The notes: a model not told the origin generated them from the sequence alone. 64,000 nucleotides of DNA from Methylobacterium sp. UNC378MF (GCF_900103195.1 NZ_FMWU01000023.1:33076-97075), one strand, 5' to 3'; shown: positions 9,243 to 18,489, counted from the stretch's first letter. Translations and numbers: made by a program.

Positions 9243-10676
9243 ATGTATCCGGATACCGAGCTTCACATCGCCGGGCACTGGCGCGCGGGTGCCGACCGGG
9301 ACACCCTGGGGGTCCTGAACCCCGCCACGGGCGAGACGATCGGCCAGTGCGCGGTCGCCACCACGGCGGATCTCGACGAGGCCCTCGCTGCGGCCGCCCG
9401 CGCTTTCCCGGCCTGGCGCAGGGTCGCCCCCTTCGAGCGCGCCAAGGTGATGCGCAAGGCGGCCGACCTGTTACGCGCCCGGGTCGACGAGATCGCCCGG
9501 ATCATGACCCTGGAACAGGGCAAGCCGCTGGCTGAGTCGCGGGTCGAGACCCTCGCGGCGGCCGACATCATCGACTGGTTCGCCGAAGAGGGTAAGCGCG
9601 CCTACGGCCGCGTCATCCCGGCCCGCGCCGACGGCGTGCTGCAGGCGGTGGTGCGCGAACCGGTGGGACCGGTGGCCTGCTTCACCCCCTGGAACTTCCC
9701 GATCAACCAGGCGGTCCGCAAGATCTCGGCGGCGCTCTGCACCGGCTGCACAGTGATCCTCAAAGGTCCCGAGGACACGCCGGCGAGCTGCGCCGCCCTG
9801 GTCCGCGCCTTTCTGGATGCCGGCATCCCGGGCGACGCGCTCTCCCTGGTCTACGGCAATCCGGAGGCCATCTCGGCCTACCTGATCGCCCACCCGGTAA
9901 TCCGGAAGATCTCGTTCACCGGGTCGACCGTGGTCGGCAAGAAGCTCGCCGCGCTCGCGGGCGAGCACATGAAGCGCGCCACGATGGAACTCGGCGGCCA
10001 CGCTCCCGCGATCGTGTTCGGCGACGCGGACGTGGAGAAGGCGGTGGCCGTCCTCGCCCCCTCGAAGTTCCGCAACGCCGGCCAGGTCTGCGTCTCGCCA
10101 ACCCGCTTCCTCGTGCACGACTCGGTCTTCGACCGCTTCGTCGAGGGCTTCACCAACTTCGCCAAGTCGGTGAAGGTCGGCGACGGCCTCGATCCCGAGA
10201 CGAAGATGGGACCGCTGGTTCACGGGCGGCGCCTCGACGCCGTCACGGCGCTGGCGGCGGAGGCCGAGTCCAGCGGCGCGACGCTGCGCACCGGCGGCAA
10301 GCGCATCGGCAATCAGGGCAACTTCTTCGAGCCGACGGTCTTCACCGAGGTGCCGCTGACCGCCCGGATCATGAACGAGGAGCCCTTCGGTCCCGTGGCG
10401 GCGATCAACCGGTTCTCCGACGACGACGAGGCGCTCACCGAGGCCAACCGCCTTCCCTACGGGCTCGCGGCCTACGCCTACACCCGCTCGGCCGAGCGGG
10501 CGGCGCGGGTGTCGAACGCGGTCGAGAGCGGCATGATCTCCATCAATCACCACGGCCTCGCCCTTCCGGAGACGCCGTTCGGCGGCGTGAAGGATTCCGG
10601 CTACGGCAGCGAGGGCGGCCCGGAGGCCCTCGACGCCTACCTGGTTACCAAGTTCGTCACGCAGGCGAATTTCTGA
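9243..10676 (+). CDS. NAD(P)-dependent aldehyde dehydrogenase (succinate-semialdehyde dehydrogenase-like)
   Basis: A 477-residue ALDH. Family motifs in order: CFTPWNFPINQ (cofactor region), FTGSTVVGKKLAALAG, general-base Glu in MELGGHAPAIVF, catalytic Cys in RNAGQVCVSPTRF, and the late EEPFGPVAAINRF and PETPFGGVKDSGYGSEGG. The combination resembles GabD-type succinate-semialdehyde dehydrogenases, but ALDH substrates cannot be assigned from sequence alone. The ATG at 9243 gives the normal ALDH N-terminus; it lies 101 bases after the amidotransferase stop, so co-transcription is possible. Confidence 0.92.
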   Translation: MYPDTELHIAGHWRAGADRDTLGVLNPATGETIGQCAVATTADLDEALAAAARAFPAWRRVAPFERAKVMRKAADLLRARVDEIARIMTLEQGKPLAESRVETLAAADIIDWFAEEGKRAYGRVIPARADGVLQAVVREPVGPVACFTPWNFPINQAVRKISAALCTGCTVILKGPEDTPASCAALVRAFLDAGIPGDALSLVYGNPEAISAYLIAHPVIRKISFTGSTVVGKKLAALAGEHMKRATMELGGHAPAIVFGDADVEKAVAVLAPSKFRNAGQVCVSPTRFLVHDSVFDRFVEGFTNFAKSVKVGDGLDPETKMGPLVHGRRLDAVTALAAEAESSGATLRTGGKRIGNQGNFFEPTVFTEVPLTARIMNEEPFGPVAAINRFSDDDEALTEANRLPYGLAAYAYTRSAERAARVSNAVESGMISINHHGLALPETPFGGVKDSGYGSEGGPEALDAYLVTKFVTQANF

Positions 10677-10720
10677 TGCGCCAGCCGGTGCGCCGCATGC
10701 GGCGCGCCGGCCTCCGCGAC

Positions 10721-10927
10721 TCAGTAATGCGGCGGCGGCGGCTCCGGCCCCCGCGGTGCTCCCCGGGCGGCAGCCTCCTCCACCTGCTCGCGCAGCATGT
10801 TGAGTTGCCGCGTCAGGCGGTCGATCACCCGCCACTGATCGGTGACGGTGCGGTTCAGATCCTCGATCACTGCATCCTGCTCGGTCAGACGCATCTCCAG
10901 GCGATCCATCCGCGTGGCTTCGTCCAT
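10721..10927 (-). CDS. slyX: SlyX family protein
   Basis: A 68-residue protein with a heptad-rich coiled coil (RMDRLEMRLTEQDAVIEDLN, then VIDRLTRQLNMLREQVEE) and a Pro-rich end, PPPPHY, typical of SlyX. The function of SlyX is unknown. The ATG at 10927 is preferred over one at 10972 because GGAGG lies about 9 bases upstream of it and the SlyX homology begins there. Convergent with the aldehyde dehydrogenase gene. Confidence 0.85.
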   Translation of the reverse strand: MDEATRMDRLEMRLTEQDAVIEDLNRTVTDQWRVIDRLTRQLNMLREQVEEAAARGAPRGPEPPPPHY

Positions 10928-10975
10928 GTGCAACCTCCAGTCAGTGCCGATCCGAAAGCCTTCCCTCTGCAATGG

Positions 10976-11297
10976 GGCCGGTCCGCCGGTGCTCGCCCCC
11001 TCCTAGCGCAGGCCGCCCGTCGAGCAACGGGAGGGGCGGCCTCATGCAGGAATCCGAAGGCAAGCATCAAAGTCATAATTCAAGTCCAAAATATTACTAT
11101 ATACCTTGGCAGATATCCGAATATTCTTTTCGACATCCATCCTTGATTGCAATCATCAAATTTATTGACTCAAGTCGCCGACTCGTGTCAGAGTTCTTGA
11201 CAATGCGATTCATGGTTGTATCCCGAGAGTTACGGATTTTTAAGCCGATTACACCAGATTTGCCGGCACATTACAGTTCAGGCGAGCACGATTCCCG
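10976..11297. other. A/T-rich promoter region upstream of the chemoreceptor gene
   Basis: About 320 bases without a gene; the part from 11040 to 11290 is far richer in A+T than its surroundings. It contains the perfect 12-base palindrome TGATTGCAATCA (11144-11155). Confidence 0.55.
11197..11224 (+). promoter_or_regulatory. candidate sigma-70-type promoter
   Basis: TTGACA at 11197-11202, a 16-base spacer, then TATCCC at 11219-11224. It lies about 75 bases upstream of the chemoreceptor start in an A/T-rich stretch. The -35 is a perfect match and the -10 a weak one. Confidence 0.4.
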
Positions 11298-12773
11298 ATG
11301 GCGATGTTTGGTTCACGCGATGACGCCCTGCTCGCGGCGATCGACAGGACGATGGCGCGGGTCGAGTTCGATCTCGACGGCACCGTCACCGACGCGAACG
11401 CGCTGTTCCTCGACCTCGTCGGCTACACGCTCGAAGAGGTGCGCGGCCAGCATCACCGGGTGTTCGTTCCGGAGGCCGACCGCGCGGGCCAGGATTACAC
11501 CGCCTTCTGGGACCGGCTGCGCGCCGGCCAGCACGAGGCCCGCGCCTTCCGCCGCGTCACGAAATCCGGCCGGATCGTCTGGATCCAGGGATCGTACAAC
11601 CCGATCCTCGACCGGCGCGGCCGGCCGACCAAGGTGGTCAAGCTCGCCACCGACATCACCGAGGAACGCACCCGCAACGCGCTCCATGCGGGTCAGATCG
11701 CGGCTCTCGACCGCTCGCAGGCAGTGATCTGCTTCGACCTCGACGGGACGATCACGGACGCCAACGCGAATTTCCTGGCCACGATGGGGTACACCCTCGA
11801 GGAGGTCCGCGGTCGGCATCACCGGATGTTCCTGCCGCCGGCCGAGGCGGCGGGCGCGGATTACGCGGCGTTCTGGGCCGCGCTTGGCAAGGGCGAGTAT
11901 CAGGCCGGCGAGTTCCGGCGCCTCGGGAAGGGCGGCCGCACGGTCTGGATCTTCGGCGCCTACAACCCGATCCTCGACGCCGACGGCAAGCCCTGTGCCG
12001 TCGTGAAGTTCGCCACCGATGTGACCCGTCAGGTCGAGGATCGGCAGCGCCGGACCGAGGGCCAGCGCGCCATCGACAGCGATATCGCGGCAATCCGCGA
12101 GTCGATGAGTCGGGTCGTCCGGCAGGCCGACGACACCGCCGAGACGTCGAGCCAGACCGCGCGGAACGTCGAGGCGGTCGCCGCCGGTTCCGAGGAGTTC
12201 GCGTCCTCCATCGAGGAGCTGAGCCGCCACGCCCTGCAGGCGAAATCCTCCGTGGACCTCGTCGTGACCCGCGCAGAGGAAGCCGGCGCGATCGTCGTTG
12301 GGTTGACCGGCGCCGCGGACCGGATCGGGGCGGCGGTGAGCCTGATCCGCTCCATCGCAGACCAGACGAACCTCCTCGCGCTCAACGCCACCATCGAGGC
12401 CGCCCGGGCCGGCGCGGCCGGCAAGGGGTTCGCGGTGGTCGCGGCCGAGGTGAAGGCGCTCGCCGAGCAGACCGCCAAGGCCACCGGCGAGATCGGCACG
12501 CAGATCGCCGCCGTGCAGGCCGAGACCTCCCGGGCCGTCGCGGCGATCGACGGGATCGGCGCCACGATCGAGCAGCTCAGCGCGATCTCGCTCAGCGTCT
12601 CGTCGGCCGTGACCGAGCAGGCGGCGGTGACCCGCGACATGACCGAGAACATGCAAGCCGCCGCGCAGAGTGTCGCGGCCGTCCACACCGCCATGGCGGA
12701 GATCGCCTCCTCGGCGGGGCTCGTCGATGCCTCCGTGCGCAAGGTTTCGGAGGCGGCTCGCGCCCTCGCGTGA
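11298..12773 (+). CDS. soluble PAS-PAS methyl-accepting chemotaxis protein (BdlA-like)
   Basis: A 491-residue receptor with no membrane segment. Two very similar PAS domains (about residues 12-118 and 137-245) share FDLDGTVTDAN/FDLDGTITDAN, GYTLEEVRGQHHR/GYTLEEVRGRHHR and a WI.G.YNPILD strand, so they are a tandem duplication. The C-terminal signalling domain has the hallmark tip IADQTNLLALNATIEAARAG followed by KGFAVVAAEVKALAEQT. The architecture resembles BdlA of Pseudomonas, a cytoplasmic receptor linked to biofilm dispersal and c-di-GMP. It converges, with 16 bases between stops, on a diguanylate cyclase gene. The ligand or cofactor of the PAS pair is unknown. Confidence 0.92.
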   Translation: MAMFGSRDDALLAAIDRTMARVEFDLDGTVTDANALFLDLVGYTLEEVRGQHHRVFVPEADRAGQDYTAFWDRLRAGQHEARAFRRVTKSGRIVWIQGSYNPILDRRGRPTKVVKLATDITEERTRNALHAGQIAALDRSQAVICFDLDGTITDANANFLATMGYTLEEVRGRHHRMFLPPAEAAGADYAAFWAALGKGEYQAGEFRRLGKGGRTVWIFGAYNPILDADGKPCAVVKFATDVTRQVEDRQRRTEGQRAIDSDIAAIRESMSRVVRQADDTAETSSQTARNVEAVAAGSEEFASSIEELSRHALQAKSSVDLVVTRAEEAGAIVVGLTGAADRIGAAVSLIRSIADQTNLLALNATIEAARAGAAGKGFAVVAAEVKALAEQTAKATGEIGTQIAAVQAETSRAVAAIDGIGATIEQLSAISLSVSSAVTEQAAVTRDMTENMQAAAQSVAAVHTAMAEIASSAGLVDASVRKVSEAARALA

Positions 12774-12789
12774 GCGGTCCGGCAGCGCC

Positions 12790-13944
12790 TCAGGCAGCGC
12801 GGATCGCGGCCGGATCCGCTACGGAGATCCGGTCGCGCCCGCCATTCTTGGCGGCATAGAGCGCGGCGTCGGCCCGCTGCATCAACGCCTCGAACGCGAT
12901 TCCGGGACGAGCCTGCGCGATCCCGATGCTGACGCTCACGCGCAGTGCCGGAAGTTCAGGGACCTTGAGCTGCGCGAAGGTCTGACGCAGCTCCTCGGCC
13001 CGAGCCAGGGCCTCCGCGGGCGAGACACCGGGAAGCAAGCAGGCGAATTCCTCGCCGCCCAGGCGGCCCAGCAGGGCCTCCCTGGGCAGCAGAGTCGTCG
13101 CCATGGCACAGAAGCCGACCAGAACCGCGTCGCCGACCCCATGACCGTAGCGGTCGTTGACGGCCTTGAAGCGATCGAGGTCGAACAGCAGCAGGGCCGC
13201 GTCGCGGTGCGCGCGCATCGCGTCCTCGGCGGCTGTGGCGAAGGCCCGGCGGTTGCGCACACCGGTCAGCGCGTCGGTGGACGCGGCGATGCGCTGCTCG
13301 CGCTCGGCCCGTTCCTTGACCAGCGCCATGAAGGTGAAGGCGGAGGCGATCGAGAACATCAGGGTGATGAAGCACAGGATCGCCACCCAGGGCGAGGCGA
13401 GCGGGCTGAGACCCGGCTGCGGCGGCGCCAGAAGCGTCGCGGGGATCCGCACGAGATAGAAGGCGCCGTGCAGCGCCAGGATGGTGGCGGCCGCGAACCG
13501 GGAGGCGAGCCGCTCAGCGCGGCCGCGCCAGATCTCCGCGGTCGCGCCGCCGCAATACAGCGCCGCCACCGCCGAGGCGTAGACGATGCGAGCCTCGATC
13601 GAGCCGTAGAAGGCCGGGATCAGGCATAGGACGCACCATCCGAGCGCGCCGGCCATCGCAACGCCCGCCCGCGGCTCGCGGTGCTCGAAGGAGCGGACAC
13701 CGCTCCAGATCAGGCCGTAGGCGGCCAGCACCACGGCGTTGGCGAGGCCAACCGAGACCAGGTCGGGGATCTGGTTGCGCAACGCGAGGCCGGTCGATCC
13801 GGCCGCGCCCAATAGATGGGCCGCGCCCCAGTAGGCCAGCACCGGGGAGTCGGGCGCCTGCCGCCAAGAGGCCATGAACAGCATGCCGACCAGGAAGGTC
13901 GTCACCGCGCTGACGACCAGCAGAGTGGCGGGATCGAGCTGCAC
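12790..13944 (-). CDS. membrane-bound diguanylate cyclase (GGDEF)
   Basis: A 384-residue protein that should make c-di-GMP. The N-terminal half has about six hydrophobic segments (residues 5-205, from LLVVSAVTTFLVGMLFMASW to FITLMFSIASAFTFMAL). The C-terminal GGDEF domain has DALTGVRNRRAF, LLFDLDRFKAVNDRYGHGVGD and the signature GRLGGEEFACLLPG, so catalysis is expected. The RxxD inhibitory site that normally lies upstream of GGEEF is absent (PREALLGRL instead), which predicts no product inhibition at that site. Convergent with the soluble chemoreceptor gene. Confidence 0.93.
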   Translation of the reverse strand: MQLDPATLLVVSAVTTFLVGMLFMASWRQAPDSPVLAYWGAAHLLGAAGSTGLALRNQIPDLVSVGLANAVVLAAYGLIWSGVRSFEHREPRAGVAMAGALGWCVLCLIPAFYGSIEARIVYASAVAALYCGGATAEIWRGRAERLASRFAAATILALHGAFYLVRIPATLLAPPQPGLSPLASPWVAILCFITLMFSIASAFTFMALVKERAEREQRIAASTDALTGVRNRRAFATAAEDAMRAHRDAALLLFDLDRFKAVNDRYGHGVGDAVLVGFCAMATTLLPREALLGRLGGEEFACLLPGVSPAEALARAEELRQTFAQLKVPELPALRVSVSIGIAQARPGIAFEALMQRADAALYAAKNGGRDRISVADPAAIRAA

Positions 13945-14418
13945 GGACGACTGTCAATCCTCGACCTGGACGCTGGCGCCGTCCCATCGCCGCAGCGCGC
14001 TGCAGCACGACCGAACGACGATTCGGGATTTATGCCTATACCACTATATTTGGATGGGAGCCACAATAAGCCGGCTTAGAAAGCCTCTACGCTTCCGAAG
14101 CGCTAGTACACTTCCATATTTGCCCGAGGGACGGGATGCACTTCCGGTCCTGTTCAGATAGAGCCTGCGGCGATGATCTCGGCAGGGTAAAGCCCCTGCA
14201 GGGGCTTGGAACCTCACGAATGAGCCAGGCCATCTGCACGTCGACACTTTAAGGCGATTGATCCGGACCGTCCTTCGGCGGCCGGCACGGGCCCTGAATC
14301 GAGAACCGCCCGGCGTGCCGGACCTCGACGCGCCGGTGTCTCTGGCTCGGGGCTCTGTTGTGCGGCGCGTCGCCGTAGGGACGCGCCGCAGCCCGAAACG
14401 CGATGACCCGCCTTACCG
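13945..14418. other. intergenic region between the cyclase start and the Pls/PosA gene end
   Basis: A 474-base gap with no gene that I can support. The part at 14025-14130 is relatively A/T-rich and probably holds the promoter of the cyclase gene. It also contains the perfect palindrome AAGCCCCTGCAGGGGCTT (14190-14207) and the hairpin at 14361-14390. Confidence 0.5.
14361..14390 (-). terminator. hairpin downstream of the Pls/PosA-type gene
   Basis: TGCGGCGCGT (14361-14370) and ACGCGCCGCA (14381-14390) form a perfect 10-bp stem with a 10-base loop, 28 bases beyond the stop codon on the transcribed strand. There is no U-tract, so it may be a pause, Rho-linked or stabilising structure rather than an intrinsic terminator. 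Confidence 0.4.
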
Positions 14419-17400
14419 TCAGGCGTGGTGAATTACCGGGACCGCGGGCGCGCCTTCCCACTCGGTATTGGCGGGAATCGACTCGCCCTTCATGACGATG
14501 GTGAGCGGGCGCAGCCGGGCGAAATCGCCGACCTTGGTGTCGTACAGCACCGTCGAGAACGCCCCCACCGAGACGCCGCGGCCGACGACGACGCGGCCGA
14601 TCTTCATGATCCGGTCCTCGTAGAGGTGCGTCTGCAGCGCCGAGACCCGGTTGATCGTGGCGTAATCGCCGATGGTGACACAGTCGAACTCGGTGATGTC
14701 GGTGGTGAGCATGCACACGCCCTGGCCGACCTTCACGCCGAACAGCCGGAGCACCCAGGGGAGGAACGGCGTGCCCTGAAGGTGTTCGAGCAACACCTTG
14801 CCGGCGAGCCCCCAATAGGCCACCGCGATCGCCTCGGTGCGCATCGCCCACCAGGACCACATCGGCTGCATGCCGGGCTTGTAGACGCCCATCAGCAGCC
14901 ACTTCATGGCGATGACGGCCGAGGACTGGATCAGCGCGATGGCGACGCTCGCCGTGATGAAGCTGATGGCCAGCCCCGTCCAGTCCTTCTCCAAGATGGC
15001 AGGGTAGAAGTACCAGTCGATCACGGTGATCGCGAGGGTGATGTAGAGCATCGGCGAGAACGAGGTCGCGAAGGCCTCGAACACGCCGCGGCGGATCTTC
15101 GGCCAAGCGCCCGGCTCGTAGGTCTGGGCGGTCGATCCGAGGTCCACCTTCTGCCGGGCGGGCAGCCGGATCGGCGGCGAGCCGAACCACGTCTCGCCGG
15201 GGCTCATGGCGGCGTTCTCGGGCGGCTTCGACTTGATGCCGATGAGCACGTCGTCGGGGATGACCGCACCCGGCGGCACCACGGCGTCGTTGCCGACGAA
15301 GACCCGCGCCCCGGTCCGGGTCGGCTCCAGATGCATCCAGCCGCGCCGGATCTCCTCCTCGCCATACACCACCTCGTCGGCGACGAAGTTCTTCGCGCCG
15401 ACCTCGGCGAGGTCGTAGCGCCCGGCGAGGTTGGTCGAGATCTCGGCGCCGTGGCCCATATCGGCGCCCATCAGCCGGTACCAGGCCCGCATGTAGACGG
15501 TCGCGAACAGCGACGAGAGCGTCTCCAGGGTGACCTCGACCGCGAGGGCCAGCGACCACTTCCGCAGATAGAACAGGGAATGGACCGAGTAGGTGCCGGA
15601 GCGCGTCCGCGGCAGCACGATCCAGCGGATGCCGGCGATCAGGAGCACCGTGCCGGCGGTCATCAGCATGGCGGTCGGCCAAGTGAGGATCGGCAGGTAC
15701 CAGTGGTAATCGATATCGGTGATGTCGGAGAGCGAATCCGAGATCTGGTCGAAGATGAAGAACGCCGGGAAGATCGGCAGCAGGCCGACCGCGGGGATCG
15801 CGCCGAGCAGCACGATATAGGCCGCCATGAAGGCCGTGCGGCGCGCGAAGGAGGCCTCGGCGGGCGCGGGCAGGTCCGACGGATCGGCCATCCCGACCTT
15901 GCGACCGGGTGAACCGTCCCAGCGCTCGGCCGCGCCCACGCGCGTGCCCGTGGGGATCGTGGTGAGGTCGGCGATCTCCGCCTGCGGCCCGATCACCGCG
16001 TCGTGGCTGATCACGCAGGAGGTCCCGACCGCCGCGTCCGCGCCGATCTCGACCGTGCCGATGACCAGCTCGTTGCCGACGATCTCGGCATTGGCGATGA
16101 CGAGGCGGCCGCCCAGGGAGGCGCCGTCCCCGATGGTCAGGAGGTCGGGTGCGCCGATCTCGATGTCGGAGATCAGGGTGTCGCGGCCGACCCTGGCGCC
16201 CATGAGCCGCAGGTAGATGGCGATGGCCGGCGAGCCCTGGAGCCATTTCACGTGGACGAGGGGCGCCAGCCGCTGCGCGAGCCACCAGCGATAATAATAG
16301 GCGCCCCAGAGCGGGTACCGGCCCGGTCTGGTCCGGCCGAGGATCAGCCACTTGCCGGCCACCGCCGCCACCGCGGTCACGCCGTTGATCGCCACGTAGA
16401 CGAGGAGCAGCACACCGAGTTCGGCGAAGAAGCTGAGGCCGCCGCCCGTGAGTAGCAGGTAGGTCACGAACATGCCGAGCCATTGCGCGGTGGCCAGCGC
16501 GATCACGAAGGGCAGCGCCACGAGCTGCCCGAGGCCGCACAAAGCCCGGCGCAGCAGCGGCGGCGGCGCGAAGCTCAGGTCGCGGGTCGCGGCCCCGGCA
16601 CCCATCCCGCCCGTGCGGGCGATCAGCGCATCGGCCATCGCCCGCATGGTGCGCAGGGCATAGACGTCCGGCAGGGTGATGCCGGCGAGCGGCGGGTTCT
16701 CGCGCACCGCCGAGACGAAGCGGGCGGCCAGCAGGGAGTGGCCGCCGAGATCGGCGAAGAAGTCGCCCTCGAGGGCGATCGGCTGGTTGCCGAAGATCTG
16801 CTTGGCGGCGGCGACGAGGGCCGCCTCGGTCTCGTTGGCGGGCGGCTCCTGCTCGCCGTCGGCGGCGACGACCGTGAGCGGGGCGATCTTCAGCGCCTTG
16901 CGGTCGACCTTGCCGGAGGTCAGCCGGGGGAGCGTCTCGGCCACCTCGAAATGGCCGGGCACCATGTAGGGCGGCATCTGCCCGGCGAGCGTCCGGCGCA
17001 GGGCGGGGGCATCGATGGCGCGACCGCGCTCCGGGATCAGGAAGGCGACGAGGCGGTCGACCCCGTCGTCGTTCCGGAGCACGACGGCGGCCTGGTTGAT
17101 GTCGGGCACCGCGCGGATCCGCGACTCGATCTCGCCGAGCTCCACGCGGAAGCCGCGGATCTTCACCTGATCGTCGATGCGGCCGTGGAACACGATCCGC
17201 CCGGCGGCGTCGAGGGAGACCGCGTCGCCCGAGCGGTAGAGCACCGGATCGGTCCCGTCCGAGGCGAAGGGATTGGCGATGAACTTCTCCGCCGTCAGTT
17301 CCGGACGGGCGAGGTAGCCCCGCGCCACGCCGGGACCGCCGATCAGCAATTCGCCCTGCTGGTCGCGGCCGAGCAGGGAAAGGTCCTCGCCGGCGACGTA

Positions 17401-18489
17401 GACGGAGTAGTTCGGGATCGGGCCGCCGATGGTCACCGGCTCGCCGGGCCGCATCTCGGCCGCGGTCGCCACCACGGTGGCCTCCGTGGGCCCGTAGGTG
17501 TTGAACAGCTGCCGTCCGCCCGTCGCCCAGCGGGCGATCAGCGGCTCGGGCAGCGCCTCGCCGCCGAGCAGGACCAGGCGGACCCGCGGCAGGTCGCCGG
17601 TGATCATCGCCAGCAGCGTCGGGACGGTGTCGAGCACCGTGATGCCCTCGGCCTCCAGGATGCCCGGCAGCGATTCCAGGTCGCCCATCATGGCCGGGCT
17701 CGCCACGAACAGGGTCGCGCCCACGAGGTAGGGGACCCAGATCTCCTCCATCGAGAGGTCGAAGGCCACCGAGGCGCCCTGGAAGACCACGTCGTCGGCG
17801 CGCATCCCGTAGAGCGCGTTCCCGGACCGCAGGAAGTGGCAGATATTGGCGTGGCTGATGACGATGCCCTTGGGCACGCCGGTCGAGCCCGAGGTGTAGA
17901 TCAGGTAGGCGGGATGCTCGGGCGTCAGCCCGGCCGCGCGCGGGTCCGGCACCGGCGCGCCGGCCGGCGTCCCGGCATCGAGATCCGCCGGCGTCAGGGC
18001 GGGCGCCGCATCGGGCGCGGTCGGGACGAGCGCCGGGGAGACCAGGAGCGCCTTGGCATTCGCATCCGTGAGGCAGACCCCGACCCGGTCGGCCGGCGCC
18101 TCGGCGTCGAAGGGCAGCCAGGCCGCCCCCGACATCGTGATGCCGATCTGCGCCACGAGGAGGTCCGGGCCCCGGGCCATCCAGAGGCCGACGACGTCGC
18201 CGGGCCCGATGCCGCGATGGGCGAGGCCCGCGGCGATCCGGCCGGCCCGCGCGGCGACCTCCGCGTAGGTCAGGTGCGGGTGGACGCCCCCGGCGGCCAC
18301 GCGCGCGCCGTCGACGAGGCAGGGATGGTCGGGCCGGGAAGCGGCCGAATGCAGGAAGATCTCGGCCAGGACTTCGTCGCGGATCAGGTCCGGCCGGTGG
18401 TCGCCGCGCAGGATCGCCGCCGCATCCCCGCGCGGCGCGCGCTCCCCGGCCGCCGGGCCGGGCCGGGTCTTCTCGGCGACGTCGCTCAT
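14419..18489 (-). CDS. Pls/PosA-family non-ribosomal peptide synthetase-like membrane enzyme
   Basis: A 1356-residue protein with the layout of epsilon-poly-L-lysine synthetase (Pls). An adenylation domain (about 40-545) has AYLIYTSGSTGVPKG, FNTYGPTEATV, YRSGDAV, GRIDDQVKIRGFRVELGEIE and LTSGKVDRKAL. A carrier domain follows, with the phosphopantetheine Ser in DLGGHSLLAARF. Then come about six membrane segments alternating with three left-handed beta-helix (hexapeptide-repeat) modules, the tandem domains that join monomers in Pls. There is no thioesterase or condensation domain. By family knowledge such enzymes polymerise one amino acid (often basic) through repeated cycles at the membrane; the monomer here is inferred, not known. 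A phosphopantetheinyl transferase must be supplied from elsewhere. The gene follows a histidine phosphatase gene on the same strand with a 108-base gap. Confidence 0.9.
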   Translation of the reverse strand: MSDVAEKTRPGPAAGERAPRGDAAAILRGDHRPDLIRDEVLAEIFLHSAASRPDHPCLVDGARVAAGGVHPHLTYAEVAARAGRIAAGLAHRGIGPGDVVGLWMARGPDLLVAQIGITMSGAAWLPFDAEAPADRVGVCLTDANAKALLVSPALVPTAPDAAPALTPADLDAGTPAGAPVPDPRAAGLTPEHPAYLIYTSGSTGVPKGIVISHANICHFLRSGNALYGMRADDVVFQGASVAFDLSMEEIWVPYLVGATLFVASPAMMGDLESLPGILEAEGITVLDTVPTLLAMITGDLPRVRLVLLGGEALPEPLIARWATGGRQLFNTYGPTEATVVATAAEMRPGEPVTIGGPIPNYSVYVAGEDLSLLGRDQQGELLIGGPGVARGYLARPELTAEKFIANPFASDGTDPVLYRSGDAVSLDAAGRIVFHGRIDDQVKIRGFRVELGEIESRIRAVPDINQAAVVLRNDDGVDRLVAFLIPERGRAIDAPALRRTLAGQMPPYMVPGHFEVAETLPRLTSGKVDRKALKIAPLTVVAADGEQEPPANETEAALVAAAKQIFGNQPIALEGDFFADLGGHSLLAARFVSAVRENPPLAGITLPDVYALRTMRAMADALIARTGGMGAGAATRDLSFAPPPLLRRALCGLGQLVALPFVIALATAQWLGMFVTYLLLTGGGLSFFAELGVLLLVYVAINGVTAVAAVAGKWLILGRTRPGRYPLWGAYYYRWWLAQRLAPLVHVKWLQGSPAIAIYLRLMGARVGRDTLISDIEIGAPDLLTIGDGASLGGRLVIANAEIVGNELVIGTVEIGADAAVGTSCVISHDAVIGPQAEIADLTTIPTGTRVGAAERWDGSPGRKVGMADPSDLPAPAEASFARRTAFMAAYIVLLGAIPAVGLLPIFPAFFIFDQISDSLSDITDIDYHWYLPILTWPTAMLMTAGTVLLIAGIRWIVLPRTRSGTYSVHSLFYLRKWSLALAVEVTLETLSSLFATVYMRAWYRLMGADMGHGAEISTNLAGRYDLAEVGAKNFVADEVVYGEEEIRRGWMHLEPTRTGARVFVGNDAVVPPGAVIPDDVLIGIKSKPPENAAMSPGETWFGSPPIRLPARQKVDLGSTAQTYEPGAWPKIRRGVFEAFATSFSPMLYITLAITVIDWYFYPAILEKDWTGLAISFITASVAIALIQSSAVIAMKWLLMGVYKPGMQPMWSWWAMRTEAIAVAYWGLAGKVLLEHLQGTPFLPWVLRLFGVKVGQGVCMLTTDITEFDCVTIGDYATINRVSALQTHLYEDRIMKIGRVVVGRGVSVGAFSTVLYDTKVGDFARLRPLTIVMKGESIPANTEWEGAPAVPVIHHA

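Noticed and set aside
14190..14207. Perfect palindrome AAGCCCCTGCAGGGGCTT
   Set aside because: With no loop and no clear partner gene it could be chance in GC-rich DNA; noted in the intergenic entry but not promoted.
14249..16540. A 763-residue minus-strand frame overlapping the Pls/PosA-type gene
   Set aside because: It lies in another frame of the same strand and its sequence is an Arg/Ala/Gly shadow of the real protein.
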